Positions 24,138-24,153 of a DNA stretch of 24,153 nucleotides are shown here, piece after piece (position 1 is the first letter of the stretch; the number at the start of each line of letters is the position of its first letter). A program made the translations under genes and the position numbers. The notes beneath the pieces were generated by a model. That model saw nothing but the letters and a program-made list of their open reading frames with translations. It searched no databases and was not told the origin of the DNA. Source of the DNA: CAZUGH01 sp964619785 (GTDB lineage: Bacteria > Bacillota > Clostridia > Lachnospirales > Lachnospiraceae); contig CAZUGH010000024.1 of the NCBI GenBank assembly GCA_964619785.1, forward strand, positions 1-24,153, in the 5' to 3' direction.

Positions 24138-24153
24138 GTCCTAATTTATCATC

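Overview
This 24.2 kb window looks like ordinary chromosome from a low-GC, probably spore-forming Firmicute of class Clostridia, most plausibly a Lachnospiraceae. The basis is a Phe T-box leader on pheST, SpoIIM-like and SpoIID-like proteins, two SleB-type cell-wall hydrolases, a GlnRS, a eukaryotic-type HisA, strong AGGAGG ribosome sites, and conserved-domain families common in that group (DUF6062, DUF2225, DUF6142). No rRNA, tRNA, CRISPR array or insertion sequence was found. Species cannot be named from the sequence alone.

Layout. 1-860: a DUF6062 zinc-motif protein (+), ending at a bidirectional terminator. 862-3440: glnS followed by a DUF2225 gene (-). 3461-4100: secreted SleB-like hydrolase (-), whose promoter region carries three phased TGTAAY repeats. 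4176-6601: thrC then eukaryotic-type hisA (-). 6604-7212: second SleB-like hydrolase (-). 7346-8146: divergent gene for an AP2 / degenerate HNH / AP2 protein (+). 8115-12908: pheS-pheT-vanZ-DUF6142 (-) behind a T-box riboswitch; an unusual array of three abutting long hairpins sits between the T-box terminator and pheS. 12971-13861: YihY/BrkB membrane protein (+). 13812-20497: five-gene (-) block of ABC ATPase, ABC-2 permease, GldG-like, DUF4340 and SpoIID-like genes. 20618-21722: DAHP synthase (+). 21717-24137: aminotransferase, Nudix hydrolase and SpoIIM-like gene (-).

The assembly contains three 100-N gaps (14709-14808, 19403-19502, 21820-21919). At each one the bases left of the gap are repeated right of it (55, 10 and 7 bp). 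Collapsing each repeat restores one open frame, so the gaps appear to be scaffolding artefacts with no missing sequence. The genes they cut (SpoIID-like, ABC ATPase, SpoIIM-like) are probably intact.

Functionally the window mixes translation (glnS, pheST), amino-acid synthesis (thrC, hisA, DAHP synthase, aminotransferase) and envelope or spore remodelling (two SleB-like hydrolases, SpoIID-like, SpoIIM-like, VanZ, GldAFG-like exporter). Most promising for follow-up are the hairpin array in the pheS leader, the AP2/HNH-like protein with its catalytic histidines apparently lost, and the WalR-like repeat array over the promoter of a cell-wall hydrolase.
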